From Arthrobacter luteolus NBRC 107841 (GTDB lineage: Bacteria; Actinomycetota; Actinomycetes; Actinomycetales; Micrococcaceae), in contig NZ_BCQM01000005.1 of the NCBI RefSeq assembly GCF_001552075.1, positions 279,762 to 343,761 on the forward strand: a stretch of 64,000 nt of DNA, in the 5' to 3' direction. The notes beneath the pieces were generated by a model. The model saw only the letters and a program-made list of their open reading frames with translations, searched no databases and was not told where the DNA came from. Made by a program: the position numbers and the translations under genes. The stretch's first letter is position 1, and every line of letters begins with the position of its first letter. This document shows positions 42,567 to 51,274 of the stretch, piece by piece.

Positions 42567-43097
42567 TCACCCCTCGGCGTCGGGCAGCTGGCTCTTGCGG
42601 TGCAGCACAAAGGCCAGGTCCGGACCCGAGGATTCCACCGGCATAAACCCTGAAGTCAGCAGGAGCGCCTGCGATGCCTCGTTCTGCTCGTCGGTGTACG
42701 CGGTCACCCGTTCGACGCCCGGCTGGGCGAGCGCGAACCGGCTGAGGGCTATCAATGCCTCAGTCGCGTATCCGAGACCCTGCCGTGACGGCACGATGTT
42801 GTAGGTGACCTCCACGGCGCCGTCGACCGGAGGGCCAAGGAAGCCGATGGTGCCGACCGCTGTCCCGCCGCGCTCACGGATCAGCCGGGCACCGAAGGTC
42901 CCGGCCTGCGGGCCGAGCAGCCCCGCCTGGAAGTACTGCTGAGCCGCGTCCTCATCCATGGCCTGCGGAAAGTCATCAGCCCAGGACGGACAGCGGATAC
43001 CGGCAATCAAAGCATCAACGTCTGCCGCTGACATCTCCGCCAGCTCCAGCCGGTCGGACTGCAGGCTGCCCGCAGGCACCTGCTCCTCAGAAATCAT
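42567..43097 (-). CDS. GNAT-family acetyltransferase
   Basis: This 176-residue protein has the GNAT layout: LQSDRLELAEMSAADVDALIAG at the start, GTIGFLGPPVDGAVEVTYNIVPSRQGLGYATEALIALSRFALAQPGVERVTAYTDEQNEASQALLLTSGFMPVE, where RQGLGYA is the acetyl-CoA loop. It resembles RimJ/RimL-type N-acetyltransferases. The substrate is unknown. The ATG at 43097 is chosen although no strong ribosome site is seen; a start further upstream at 43154 is possible. Confidence 0.85.
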   Translation of the reverse strand: MISEEQVPAGSLQSDRLELAEMSAADVDALIAGIRCPSWADDFPQAMDEDAAQQYFQAGLLGPQAGTFGARLIRERGGTAVGTIGFLGPPVDGAVEVTYNIVPSRQGLGYATEALIALSRFALAQPGVERVTAYTDEQNEASQALLLTSGFMPVESSGPDLAFVLHRKSQLPDAEG

Positions 43098-43549
43098 GGT
43101 CACGATGAATATTCTTCCCCATCGATACGCGTGGAAACGCTCATTCTGCGGCAAAAATATCCAGAGTCCGCAGTTTCTGCAAGCCCCTGGAATCCGCGGG
43201 TTCCTGCGCCCGAACCGCCGCCCGGGCCCGGCGGGCCGGGGCCAGGGACGCCAGGCCGGTCCCGGACGTTATGCCCGCCCGCGTAACACGGGGCAGCGGA
43301 ACGTCATTGACCTTCACTTCCTACCCGTTGCGGCAACCCCAGGGGCATACTCGTCTCCAAGATCAAGAGTCCCAACGGCAAGCTCTGGCTGGTTGGGCGG
43401 CAACCCTCTCCCGTAGCGGGGTGCCCCAGATGAGGATCCGGCCGCGCACAGAAACCGTGCCAGGCAAGTACGGCCCCCTTCGACGGCAGCATTCACCAAC
43501 CGAGTGGTTCTGCGCGCCGGCAGCGGGTGCCTTGACTGAAGGACGCGAT
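43098..43549. other. intergenic region with SAM-IV riboswitch
   Basis: This 452-bp gap between divergent genes holds the SAM-IV element at 43358-43440 and the conserved GGCAAGTACGG segment (43463-43473) that also follows the other SAM-IV copy. I see no further gene. Confidence 0.6.
43358..43440 (+). promoter_or_regulatory. SAM-IV riboswitch
   Basis: The conserved blocks match the copy at 25560 almost base for base: AAGAGTCCCAACGGCAAGC, GTTGGGCGGCAACCCTC, then GCGGGGTGCCCCAGATGAGG. The closing stem uses GATC near 43361 and 43435. It heads the two-gene acyl-CoA-dehydrogenase-fold operon. Confidence 0.84.
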
Positions 43550-44788
43550 ATGACCATCGTCGACACCGAAGTAAACCTGCGGGCAGCCCGCTCGCCCTGG
43601 AACGGACACGCTTCCGCAGAGGAGCTGGACCACTGGCGCAGGACCGCCGAGGACGTTGCCGCCGCACTGGCTGCGGATGTCCTGGAACGGGACCGCCGGA
43701 ACGCTGATCCGCACGCCGAGGTGGACCTGCTGCGGCGCTCGGGACTGCTCAACCTGATCATCCCAGCGGAGTGGGGCGGCCGGGGCGGACATTGGGAAAG
43801 CGCACTGCACGCCGTGCGCATCCTGGCGCGCACCGACGCGTCGATCGCGCAGATCCTGGCCTATCACTACGCCAACCTTGGCGCCGTCGTGTTCTACGGC
43901 AGTGCATCGGTGCAGGAGCGGCTCTTCCGCCGCTCGGCCCAGGCCGGCTGGTCCTGGGGCGATTCGGTGAACCCGGTGGACCCCAACCTGGAACTCATTC
44001 CCGACGGCGATGGTTACCGGCTGGAGGGCATCAAGCACTTTTCCACCGGTGCCTCCGTGGGCAACGCCATCCTGGTCAACGCGGTGGTCTCCGCCGGCGA
44101 AGACCAGGGGAAATTCCTGGCACTCGCCGTCGACCACGACCGGGCCGGCATCGAATACCTTGGCAACTGGGACGCGCTCGGCCAGCGCCTTTCTGCCAGC
44201 GGTTCGGTGAAGTACACCGGGGTCCGGATCACCGCCGAGGACATCATCGGAGAGGTGGGGGAGGAACCCTTCTCCACACTGGTCACGCCCTACATTCAGC
44301 TGGCCTTCGGCAACCTCTATCTCGGTATTGCCCAGGGAGCCCTGGCCCGCGGACGTGAAATCACGCTGGGACGCAGGAATTCCTGGTTCCTTTCCAGTGC
44401 CGAAACCTACGCCCAGGACCCGCTGACCCAGCGGGTCTACGGGGAACTGGACTCCCGGATCGCGGCGGTGGAAGCACTGGCGGACCGGACAAACCGCAGG
44501 TTCGACGGCGTGATTGCCGCCGGCGGCCAGCTCACCGCCGAAGCACGCGCGGAACATGCCATCGAGATCGCCCGGCTGAAAGTTGTCTCCAGCGAGGTGG
44601 GCGTGGACACGGCCAACCGCATCTTCGAGGTGACTGGCTCATCCTCGGCTAAGTCAGAGGTGGGACTGGACCTGTTCTGGCGCAACGTCCGCACCCACAG
44701 CCTGCATGATCCGGTTGACTACAAAAAGGTCGAGGTGGGTGCCAGCTACCTGCTCGGCGAGGTCCAGCCGATTTCGCTCTACACCTGA
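43550..44788 (+). CDS. acyl-CoA dehydrogenase-fold flavin oxidoreductase (DszC/SfnC-like) 1
   Basis: This 412-residue protein has the acyl-CoA dehydrogenase fold: LLRRSGLLNLIIPAEWGGRGGHWESALHAVRILARTDASIAQILAYHYANL, YRLEGIKHFSTGASVGNAILVNAVV, NWDALGQRLSASGSVKYTGVRITAEDI and the closing LFWRNVRTHSLHDPVDYKKVEVGASYLLGE. The last segment closely parallels the DszC-like enzyme at 38073. The ATG at 43550 has GAAGG upstream and follows the SAM-IV switch. A flavin monooxygenase acting on an organosulfur compound is the favoured reading; an ordinary acyl-CoA dehydrogenase is less likely in this setting. Confidence 0.87.
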   Translation: MTIVDTEVNLRAARSPWNGHASAEELDHWRRTAEDVAAALAADVLERDRRNADPHAEVDLLRRSGLLNLIIPAEWGGRGGHWESALHAVRILARTDASIAQILAYHYANLGAVVFYGSASVQERLFRRSAQAGWSWGDSVNPVDPNLELIPDGDGYRLEGIKHFSTGASVGNAILVNAVVSAGEDQGKFLALAVDHDRAGIEYLGNWDALGQRLSASGSVKYTGVRITAEDIIGEVGEEPFSTLVTPYIQLAFGNLYLGIAQGALARGREITLGRRNSWFLSSAETYAQDPLTQRVYGELDSRIAAVEALADRTNRRFDGVIAAGGQLTAEARAEHAIEIARLKVVSSEVGVDTANRIFEVTGSSSAKSEVGLDLFWRNVRTHSLHDPVDYKKVEVGASYLLGEVQPISLYT

Positions 44789-44849
44789 GCCCGGGCTGCG
44801 ACGGAGCCACTTCCACCCTGCCCGGATGGGCGAACCCAGGAGCACCACT

Positions 44850-46085
44850 ATGACTGAGATCCTCACCGACACCCCCACGGCCTATGAACGGGCCGCCGCC
44901 AAGTACCGTCCGGTGTTTGAACGCATTGCCGCCGGCGCGCTGGGCCGCGAACTCGCCCGGGAGCTTCCGTTTGAACAGATCGGCTGGCTGCGGGAGGCAG
45001 GCTTTGGCGCCGCCCGCATTCCGGCCGAGTTCGGCGGGGACGGCCTGGACTGGGTGGAGTTCACCGGTCTGCTGATTGAGCTGGCCGCGGCGGACAGCAA
45101 TATTCCGCAGGCCCTGCGCGGACACTTCGCCCTGGTGGAGGACAGCCTGTACCACCACGGCCGGGGCGCGGACCGCAGCGGCTGGCTCCGGCGCTTCGCC
45201 GCCGGTGAGCTGGCAGGCAACGCCTGGACCGAACCCGGGGCCGGCGGCACGGCAACCCTGCTGGCTGAAACGCAGGAAGGGCTGGTGCTCGACGGGCGGA
45301 AGTTCTACACCACGGGCACCATCTTCGCCGACTGGATCGATGTCACGGCGAAACGGCCGGACGGTTCGCAGGTGTCGGTGATCATCTCCACCCGGGCGGC
45401 CGGCGTCGAGACCTACGACGACTGGGACGGCTTCGGCCAGCGGCTCACCGGCAGCGGCACCACCATCTTCACCGGTGCCCCTGTGGACCCGGTCAACGTT
45501 TTTGCCTTCACCGACCGTTTTCCTTACCAGACCGCCCTCTACCAGCACGTCCTGCTGGTGGTGCTCGCCGGAATCGCGCAGGCGGCCGTTGAGGACGCCG
45601 GTACCCAGGTGCGGGAGCGCAAACGGGTCTTCGGCCACGGCAACGCACCGCTGGTCCGGCACGATCCCCAAATCCTGCAGGTGGTGGGGGAAATCAGCGC
45701 AAAGGCCTACGTTGCCCGCGCTGCCGCCCTCAGCGTGGCCAGCAGCCTGGACCGTGCCTTCGCGGCCCGGGAGCAGGACGGCGCCGTCGAGAAGGCCGCC
45801 AACATTGCTGCCGAACTGGAGTCAGCGCGGGCCCAGACCGTGCTCAGCACGCTGGTGCCGGACGCCGCGGGAGCGGTCTTCAATGCCCTCGGCGCGTCCT
45901 CCACCAGTGCCGGCAAGGCCCTGGACCGGCACTGGCGCAATGCCCGCACGGCCGCCACCCACAATCCGTTCATTTACAAGGCCCGGATCGTGGGGGACTG
46001 GGAAGTCAACGGGACTGAACCACCGTTCATCTGGGGCGTCGGCGAAGCGGACCAGTCAGAAGCCGGCGGGCCGCAGCCGGGATAG
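44850..46085 (+). CDS. acyl-CoA dehydrogenase-fold flavin oxidoreductase (SfnB/DszC-like) 2
   Basis: This 411-residue protein is a more distant member of the same fold: LPFEQIGWLREAGFGAARIPAEFGGDGLDWVEFTGLLIELAAADSNIPQALRGHFALVE, GLVLDGRKFYTTGTIFADWIDVTAKRPDG, DDWDGFGQRLTGSGTTIFTGAPV and DRHWRNARTAATHNPFIYKARIVGDWEVNG. The ending matches SfnB-like proteins of sulfone use. AGGAGC lies before the ATG at 44850; earlier in-frame starts overlap the previous gene. It lies 61 bases downstream of its partner and the pair ends at a strong terminator. Confidence 0.86.
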   Translation: MTEILTDTPTAYERAAAKYRPVFERIAAGALGRELARELPFEQIGWLREAGFGAARIPAEFGGDGLDWVEFTGLLIELAAADSNIPQALRGHFALVEDSLYHHGRGADRSGWLRRFAAGELAGNAWTEPGAGGTATLLAETQEGLVLDGRKFYTTGTIFADWIDVTAKRPDGSQVSVIISTRAAGVETYDDWDGFGQRLTGSGTTIFTGAPVDPVNVFAFTDRFPYQTALYQHVLLVVLAGIAQAAVEDAGTQVRERKRVFGHGNAPLVRHDPQILQVVGEISAKAYVARAAALSVASSLDRAFAAREQDGAVEKAANIAAELESARAQTVLSTLVPDAAGAVFNALGASSTSAGKALDRHWRNARTAATHNPFIYKARIVGDWEVNGTEPPFIWGVGEADQSEAGGPQPG

Positions 46086-46109
46086 CCGGCGCCGCCGCGC
46101 ACGCAACGC

Positions 46110-46144
46110 AAAACACCCGCCCGGGAATCCCGGGCGGGTGTTTT
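46110..46144. terminator. bidirectional intrinsic terminator
   Basis: A perfect 16-bp stem (arms 46110-46125 and 46129-46144) with a three-base loop begins with AAAA and ends with TTTT. It can therefore terminate transcription from both sides. It separates the plus-strand oxidoreductase operon from the minus-strand pur operon. Confidence 0.9.
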
Positions 46145-46163
46145 CGCAGAAGCGCAGGAAGGA

Positions 46164-48476
46164 CTAGCCGAAATGCTTCGGCAGGGTCCCCTCGTGGGCT
46201 TCCTTCAGCTCATCCAGCGGCAGCGTGAAGTGGCCCTGGAAGTCCAGTGCCCCAACCTCGGTGTCGACGACGCCGATGCGCGAGTGTGCGAAGCCGCGGG
46301 CCGAGCACATGTCCTTGAACCGGACCTCTTCGCTGCGGGCCACGGAGACCACGGCGCGGGCCTGCGACTCGGAGAAGAGCAGGGTGAAGATGTCCACCCC
46401 GTCGCGTTCTGCCACTTCGTCCAGACCAATCCGGGCGCCGACGCCGAAGCGCAGCGCCATTTCGGCCAGGGCCGCCGCGAGGCCGCCTTCGGAAAGGTCG
46501 TGCGCGGAGTCGATCATGCCGTCGCGGGAGGCGTTGATCAGCAGGTCGCCGAGCAGCTTCTCCGCCTGCAGGTCCACCTTCGGCGGCTGTCCGCCCAGGT
46601 GGCCGCGCAGGTTCGCAAACTCGGATCCGTTCAGCTCGTCCCGGGTGACGCCCATCAGGTAGATCGCCTGGCCGTCTTCGCGCCAGCCCGACGGCGTGCG
46701 GCGGGCGACGTCGTCGAACACACCCAGCACGCCCACCACGGGGGTGGGGTGGATGGCGACGCCACCGGTCTGGTTGTAGAGCGAGACGTTGCCGCCGGTG
46801 ACGGGCACGCCGAGTTCCTGGCAGCCGTCGGCGAGGCCGCGGACGGCCTCGGCGAACTGCCACATCACCTCGGGATCCTCGGGGGAGCCGAAGTTCAGGC
46901 AGTCGGTGACGGCCATCGGGCGGGCGCCGGAGGTGGCGACGTTGCGGTAGGACTCGGCGAGGGCCAGCTTGGCACCCTCGTACGGGTTCAGGTAGGTGTA
47001 CCGGCCGTTGGCATCGGTGGAGATCGCCACGCCCAGTCCGGTTTCCTCGTCCACCCGGATCACACCGGCGTCGTCCGGCATGGCCAGGGCAGTGTTGCCC
47101 TGCACATAGCGGTCGAACTGGTTGGTGACCCAGGACTTGTCGCACATGTTCGGGGAGGCCATGAGTTCCAGGATGGCCTGCTTGATGGCTTCGCTGCCGA
47201 CCGGACGGCCGTCCGCCGGGAAGGTGTCAGCCTGCACGCCGTCCTGCCACTCGGGGCGGTGGAACGGACGGTGGTAGACCGGGCCTTCGTGGGCGACGGT
47301 GCGCGGGTCGACGTCGACGATCGTCTCGCCGTCCCAGTCGATGACCAGGCGGCCGGTGCCGGTGACTTCGCCCAGCCAGGAGTACTCGACGTTCCACTTG
47401 TCCATGATCGCCTCGAACGCCTCAACGTTCTCGGGGGTGACCACGGCCATCATGCGTTCCTGCGACTCGGACATCAGGATTTCGCCCGGGGTCAGGGTCG
47501 GATCGCGCAGCAGGACCTTGGTCAGCTCCACGTGCATGCCGCCGTCGCCGTTGGAGGCCAGCTCCGACGTCGCGCAGGAGATGCCGGCGGCACCGAGGTC
47601 CTGGATGCCCTCGACCACGGAGGCCTTGAACAGTTCCAGGCAGCACTCGATGAGCACCTTTTCGGCGAACGGATCGCCGACCTGCACGGCGGGGCGCTTG
47701 GAGGGCTTGGTGGCGTCGAAGGATTCCGAGGCCAGCACGGAGGCGCCGCCAATGCCGTCGCCGCCGGTGCGGGCGCCGAAAAGGACCACCTTGTTGCCGG
47801 TGCCGGAGGCGTTGGCCAGGCGGATGTCCTCATGCCGCATCACGCCGACTGCCAGTGCGTTGACCAGCGGGTTGCCCTGGTAAACGGAGTCGAAGACCAC
47901 TTCGCCGCCGATGTTCGGCAGGCCCAGGGAGTTGCCGTAGCCGCCGATGCCGGAAACGATGCCGTGCACCAGGCGGGCAGTGTCCGGGTGGTCGATCGCG
48001 CCGAAGCGCAGCGGGTCCATCACGGCAACCGGGCGGGCACCCATGGAAATAATGTCGCGGACAATGCCGCCGACGCCGGTCGCGGCACCCTGGTAGGGCT
48101 CCACGAAGGACGGGTGGTTGTGGGACTCGACCTTGAAGGTCACGGCCCAGCCGTCACCGATGTCGACGACGCCGGCGTTCTCGCCGATGCCGACCAGCAG
48201 GTGTTCCTTCATCTTCTCGGTGACCTTCTCGCCGAACTGCGAGAGGTGCACCTTGGAGGACTTGTAGGAGCAGTGCTCGGACCACATGACCGAGTACATG
48301 GCCAGTTCCGCTGCGGTGGGGCGGCGGCCCAGGATTTCGACGACGCGGTTGAACTCGTCTTCCTTGAGTCCCAGTTCAGCCCAGGGCAGCGGGGTGTCCG
48401 GGGTGGACGCCGCGTGGTCGACGGTGTCGATGTTGAACTTCTTCTGCTCGGCGGTGGAGCCTGCGGAAACGGTCAT
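46164..48476 (-). CDS. purL: phosphoribosylformylglycinamidine synthase, large subunit
   Basis: PurL is the synthetase subunit that converts FGAR, ATP and glutamine-derived ammonia to FGAM in purine synthesis. At 770 residues it is the small, unfused form that needs PurQ and PurS. Recognisable segments are [19 protein letters not shown] (about 61-79), [73 protein letters not shown] and [13 protein letters not shown]. Its ATG shares one base with the purQ stop, so the purS-purQ-purL operon is translationally coupled. Confidence 0.97.
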   Translation of the reverse strand: MTVSAGSTAEQKKFNIDTVDHAASTPDTPLPWAELGLKEDEFNRVVEILGRRPTAAELAMYSVMWSEHCSYKSSKVHLSQFGEKVTEKMKEHLLVGIGENAGVVDIGDGWAVTFKVESHNHPSFVEPYQGAATGVGGIVRDIISMGARPVAVMDPLRFGAIDHPDTARLVHGIVSGIGGYGNSLGLPNIGGEVVFDSVYQGNPLVNALAVGVMRHEDIRLANASGTGNKVVLFGARTGGDGIGGASVLASESFDATKPSKRPAVQVGDPFAEKVLIECCLELFKASVVEGIQDLGAAGISCATSELASNGDGGMHVELTKVLLRDPTLTPGEILMSESQERMMAVVTPENVEAFEAIMDKWNVEYSWLGEVTGTGRLVIDWDGETIVDVDPRTVAHEGPVYHRPFHRPEWQDGVQADTFPADGRPVGSEAIKQAILELMASPNMCDKSWVTNQFDRYVQGNTALAMPDDAGVIRVDEETGLGVAISTDANGRYTYLNPYEGAKLALAESYRNVATSGARPMAVTDCLNFGSPEDPEVMWQFAEAVRGLADGCQELGVPVTGGNVSLYNQTGGVAIHPTPVVGVLGVFDDVARRTPSGWREDGQAIYLMGVTRDELNGSEFANLRGHLGGQPPKVDLQAEKLLGDLLINASRDGMIDSAHDLSEGGLAAALAEMALRFGVGARIGLDEVAERDGVDIFTLLFSESQARAVVSVARSEEVRFKDMCSARGFAHSRIGVVDTEVGALDFQGHFTLPLDELKEAHEGTLPKHFG

Positions 48477-49249
48477 TATTTGCCTCCGGCAACGAGCGAG
48501 GTGAGTACTGAGGTGAAGATGCCGATCCCGTCGGTGCCGCCGCCCAGGGCAACGTCACCGTACGCGGAGGAGTCCGGGCCGAAGCCGGCTTCGATGGCGT
48601 GCTCGGGGTGCGGCATCAGGCCGACGACGTTTCCGGCGGCGTTGGAGATGCCGGCGATATCGCGGCGGGAGCCGTTGGGGTTGAAGCCGTCGTAGCGGAA
48701 CACCACGCGGCCTTCGCCCTCCAGCTCGTCCAGGGTCTTTTCATCGGCGACGTACTGGCCGTCCTGGTTCTTCAGCGGGATGACCATGCCGGAGCCCTGG
48801 CCGTAGGCCGAGGTCCACGCGGTGGAGTTGTTCTCCACGCGCAGCAGCTGGTCGCGGCACATGAACTTCAGGTGATCGTTCTTGATCATCGAGCCGGGCA
48901 GCAGGTGCGCCTCGGTGAGGATCTGGAAACCGTTGCAGATGCCCAGCACGGGCATACCGCCCTTGGAGGCATCCACCACCTTCTCCATCAGCGGAGCGAA
49001 ACGGGAGATGGCGCCGGCGCGCAGGTAATCGCCGTAGGAGAAGCCGCCGGGGATGATCACGGCGTCGACGTCGTGCAGGTCTGCGTCGCCGTGCCAGAGC
49101 TCGACGGCGGTGCCGCCGGCCAGGCGCACGGCCCGGGCGGCGTCGCGGTCATCGAGGGTGCCGGGGAAGGTGATCACGCCGACGCGGACCGCGCGCAGGG
49201 CGGGGTTTTCCGGCGCGGCGGAGTAGTCGCCGATCAGCGGGGTGCTCAA
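48476..49249 (-). CDS. purQ: phosphoribosylformylglycinamidine synthase, glutaminase subunit
   Basis: PurQ is a class I glutamine amidotransferase that supplies ammonia to PurL. The protein has [14 protein letters not shown], the oxyanion/strand [17 protein letters not shown], the nucleophile Cys in [11 protein letters not shown] and the catalytic pair in MPHPEHAIE. The 257-residue protein has an N-terminal extension of about 20 residues ([20 protein letters not shown]) compared with short homologues, common in actinobacteria. It lies two bases from purS and overlaps purL by one. Confidence 0.96.
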   Translation of the reverse strand: MSTPLIGDYSAAPENPALRAVRVGVITFPGTLDDRDAARAVRLAGGTAVELWHGDADLHDVDAVIIPGGFSYGDYLRAGAISRFAPLMEKVVDASKGGMPVLGICNGFQILTEAHLLPGSMIKNDHLKFMCRDQLLRVENNSTAWTSAYGQGSGMVIPLKNQDGQYVADEKTLDELEGEGRVVFRYDGFNPNGSRRDIAGISNAAGNVVGLMPHPEHAIEAGFGPDSSAYGDVALGGGTDGIGIFTSVLTSLVAGGK

Positions 49250-49251
49250 AA

Positions 49252-49506
49252 TCAGGCCTCCGAGATAACTTCGACGCGGGTGACGTCTTCGATAACGGGG
49301 TTGGAGAGCAGCGTGGCGGCCGCGGTGCGGGCCTGCTCCAGGATTTCCGGAGTGACATCTCCGTCCACGGTCAGCTCGAAGCGCTTGCCCTGGCGGACAC
49401 CGGTGAAGCCGGTCAGGCCCAGGCGGGGAAGGGCGCCGGCAATGGCTTTGCCCTGCGGATCCAGGATTTCGGGCTTGGGCATAACATCAACAACGATCCG
49501 GGGCAT
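49252..49506 (-). CDS. purS: phosphoribosylformylglycinamidine synthase, PurS subunit
   Basis: PurS is the small subunit that bridges PurL and PurQ so that ammonia passes between them. The 84-residue protein is the usual length and shows [50 protein letters not shown] eight bases upstream fixes the ATG at 49506. It is the first gene of the operon. A TAGAAT on the minus strand at 49596-49591 could be its -10, but the -35 is poor. Confidence 0.95.
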   Translation of the reverse strand: MPRIVVDVMPKPEILDPQGKAIAGALPRLGLTGFTGVRQGKRFELTVDGDVTPEILEQARTAAATLLSNPVIEDVTRVEVISEA

Positions 49507-49637
49507 CCGGTGACTCCTGTGAGTAAAGAGGGGTGTGGCCGCGGATGTGCCGTCTCACGCTGATCCAGCGCTCCGCGAGCTTGCCGTTTCATTCTAAGGC
49601 TAAGCACCACGTAACGGCGCATCGGCGGCGCCCTGAT

Positions 49638-49694
49638 GAAGACGCAGCAAGGTGCCCCCTTCGGAGTCGAAAAGGGCACCTTCTGAGCGTCTTC
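49638..49694. terminator. long imperfect hairpin between purS and the next gene upstream
   Basis: Outer arms GAAGACGC (49638-49645) and GCGTCTTC (49687-49694) enclose a second stem AAGGTGCCC/GGGCACCTT (49649-49657 and 49674-49682). It lies downstream of the zinc-ribbon gene on the same strand and probably terminates it before the pur promoter. Confidence 0.65.
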
Positions 49695-49719
49695 GGGTAC
49701 GGGGCCCGGCGGGGGAGTC

Positions 49720-50202
49720 CTAGGCGGGAAGCTCGATCTGGAATCCGCAGGAGCAGCGCAGGATGGTGGTTTCCAGCCGGACCTCCGGCGGGGTGTCAGC
49801 CTGCTCGGTGCTGAGCGGCTCGAAGAGCGAGATGGTCCGGCTGTCCTTGGGCTGCATGGGTTCGCCGCAGTGCAGGTACTCCGCCTCGCCCGGCTCGGAA
49901 ACCACCCTGCGGGCCCAGAGCGGAGAGTGCCGGACCGGGTGGCCGTAGAAGCGGTCGCATTCGCCGCAGGTGTAGCTGACTTCCAGGAACTCAGCTGCAT
50001 CCGCCGTCGTCGAGGGTTCAACCGACTCGATGATCAGGTACTCATCTGTTCCGCAGTAGGTGCACCATGGCGCCAGCTCGGCGGGAGCTTCCGCAGCGGG
50101 CAGCTGCGGGTGTTCGGGTGTTGCTTCGATCGACAATCTAGGTTCCTCCGGTATTTCCGGCGCTCCAGCAGGGGCGCGGTCCGTGTCGTGGATAGTAAGC
50201 AA
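49720..50202 (-). CDS. zinc-ribbon hypothetical protein
   Basis: I recognise no named family. The 160-residue soluble protein contains cysteine pairs suited to zinc binding: CTYCGTD (about 47-53), CGECDRF (about 79-85), LHCGEPM (about 110-116) and CSCGF near the end, plus an acidic Pro/Ala/Glu-rich N-terminus. It could bind nucleic acid or protein through two zinc ribbons. The start at 50202 is a TTG with no clear ribosome site and a TATTAT upstream, so the exact start is uncertain. It diverges from the DUF4442 gene. Confidence 0.65.
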   Translation of the reverse strand: MLTIHDTDRAPAGAPEIPEEPRLSIEATPEHPQLPAAEAPAELAPWCTYCGTDEYLIIESVEPSTTADAAEFLEVSYTCGECDRFYGHPVRHSPLWARRVVSEPGEAEYLHCGEPMQPKDSRTISLFEPLSTEQADTPPEVRLETTILRCSCGFQIELPA

Positions 50203-50267
50203 GCTGATTCAATAATAGAACACGCCAACGGAAACTTGGAACTTAGAATGATGCAGCTCACATTCTG

Positions 50268-50273
50268 TAGGGT
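50268..50273 (+). promoter_or_regulatory. -10 element of a leaderless promoter
   Basis: TAGGGT ends six bases before the GTG start at 50280. No ribosome site is present. Confidence 0.45.
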
Positions 50274-50279
50274 GAAGCG

Positions 50280-50792
50280 GTGAAACTCCTTGCTGCCAAG
50301 CCCGCTGCTGTGCGCCGGTCCATGAACCTCTGGCCGCCCTTTGCCTTTTCCGGTATCCGGATCACGGACCTGCCGCCGGACTTTATGTCGGTCACCGTGC
50401 GGCTGCGGCTGCACTGGTGGAACCGCAATGTGGCCGGAGTGCACTTCGGCGGATCGCTGTTCGCGATGACGGACCCGTTTTGGATGATGCTGCTGCTCCG
50501 CCACCTGGGTAAGGAGCACATCATCTGGGACCGCGCGGCCGAGGTGGACTTCGTGAAACCAGGCAAGGGCGATGTTTACGCCCGGTTCCGCATCACCGAG
50601 GAGGACCTGGTTCGGCTCCGGGACGAAGCCGCCGGAGGGGCGAAGGTCCTGGAGTGGTTCACCGTGGAGGTCGTGGATGCCGATGGCGACGTCGTCGCCC
50701 GGGTGCGCAAGCAGGTTTACCTCCGGCGCAAGCGGGAAACCCCGGTGAAGGCCGCCGCTACTGCATTCCCGCCGGGCCGAGCAGCCCGCTAA
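50280..50792 (+). CDS. DUF4442 (hotdog-fold) protein
   Basis: This 170-residue protein has the DUF4442 pattern of a thioesterase-like hotdog fold: MNLWPPFAFSGIRITDLPPDFMSVTVRLRLHWWNRNVAGVHFGGSLFAMTDPFWMMLLL and KEHIIWDRAAEVDFVKPGKGDVYARFRI. Related proteins include YiiD-type and 4HBT-like thioesterases, but no substrate is known. The start is a GTG that appears leaderless. The last 35 bases overlap the 3' end of the opposite-strand lipoprotein gene. Confidence 0.85.
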   Translation: MKLLAAKPAAVRRSMNLWPPFAFSGIRITDLPPDFMSVTVRLRLHWWNRNVAGVHFGGSLFAMTDPFWMMLLLRHLGKEHIIWDRAAEVDFVKPGKGDVYARFRITEEDLVRLRDEAAGGAKVLEWFTVEVVDADGDVVARVRKQVYLRRKRETPVKAAATAFPPGRAAR

Positions 50793-51243
50793 GCGCGTCC
50801 CAGCGGCTGATCTGGCAGCCGTCGCTATAGGCGAAGGCGGCGTCAACGTTTTCGCCGTCCACCGTTCCGGTGACTGTGGCCCGCTGCGGGCCACCGTACT
50901 GCATGGTGCAGGCAACGTCCGGGCCGGGTTCAGCCATCAGCGCCGTGCCACGCTCGGCCAGTGCCGCGCAGGCGGCCGCCGGATCGGGGGCGCCGGAATG
51001 ACCCACCGGCGCGGCGCCGTCGCACTCCAGGGTCCAGGTGTCAGTGACCGCTTCGCCCTCCGCCATCAGCTCCACGGTCAGCGAGGTTGCGCCCGCAGCC
51101 GGGGCTGAGCTGCCGGGCGAAGCAGCAGATGACGACGGCGATTCCGGGCTGGTTCCGGGGTTTGCGTCTCCGCAGCCGGCCAGGGCAAGGCCTGCGGCGG
51201 CAAGCAAAAGGGCAGTGCGGGACAGGCGGATCGTGTGCGGCAT
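50758..51243 (-). CDS. lipoprotein with subtilisin-inhibitor-like (SSI) domain
   Basis: This 161-residue protein is a predicted lipoprotein: MPHTIRLSRTALLLAAAGLALAGC, with the lipobox Cys at 23 and a Ser/Pro/Ala-rich linker to about residue 52. The rest resembles the Streptomyces subtilisin inhibitor family: TWTLECDG, PDPAAACAALAERG, a CTMQYGGPQRATVTGTVDG strand and a terminal SDGCQISRWDAL, with four cysteines for two disulfides. SSI proteins bind and block secreted serine proteases. Anchoring on the cell surface would be unlike the free Streptomyces form. GGGAGGT precedes the ATG. Confidence 0.7.
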   Translation of the reverse strand: MPHTIRLSRTALLLAAAGLALAGCGDANPGTSPESPSSSAASPGSSAPAAGATSLTVELMAEGEAVTDTWTLECDGAAPVGHSGAPDPAAACAALAERGTALMAEPGPDVACTMQYGGPQRATVTGTVDGENVDAAFAYSDGCQISRWDALSGLLGPAGMQ

Positions 51244-51274
51244 CGGTGAGACCTCCCGGTTGGTTGCGTACAGC

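Noticed and set aside
25712..46085. A horizontally acquired sulfur island
   Set aside because: Base composition and codon choice look like the flanking housekeeping genes, and no integrase, tRNA junction or insertion sequence was seen, so there is no positive sign of transfer.
43550..46085. Ordinary beta-oxidation acyl-CoA dehydrogenases
   Set aside because: The sequences follow the DszC/SfnB-like layout, lie behind a SAM-IV riboswitch and have no beta-oxidation neighbours, so a sulfur-related flavin oxygenase is the better call, though not proven.
46173..48695. An 840-codon open frame opposite purL and purQ
   Set aside because: It spans two well-identified genes on the other strand and has no recognisable domain, signal or ribosome site.
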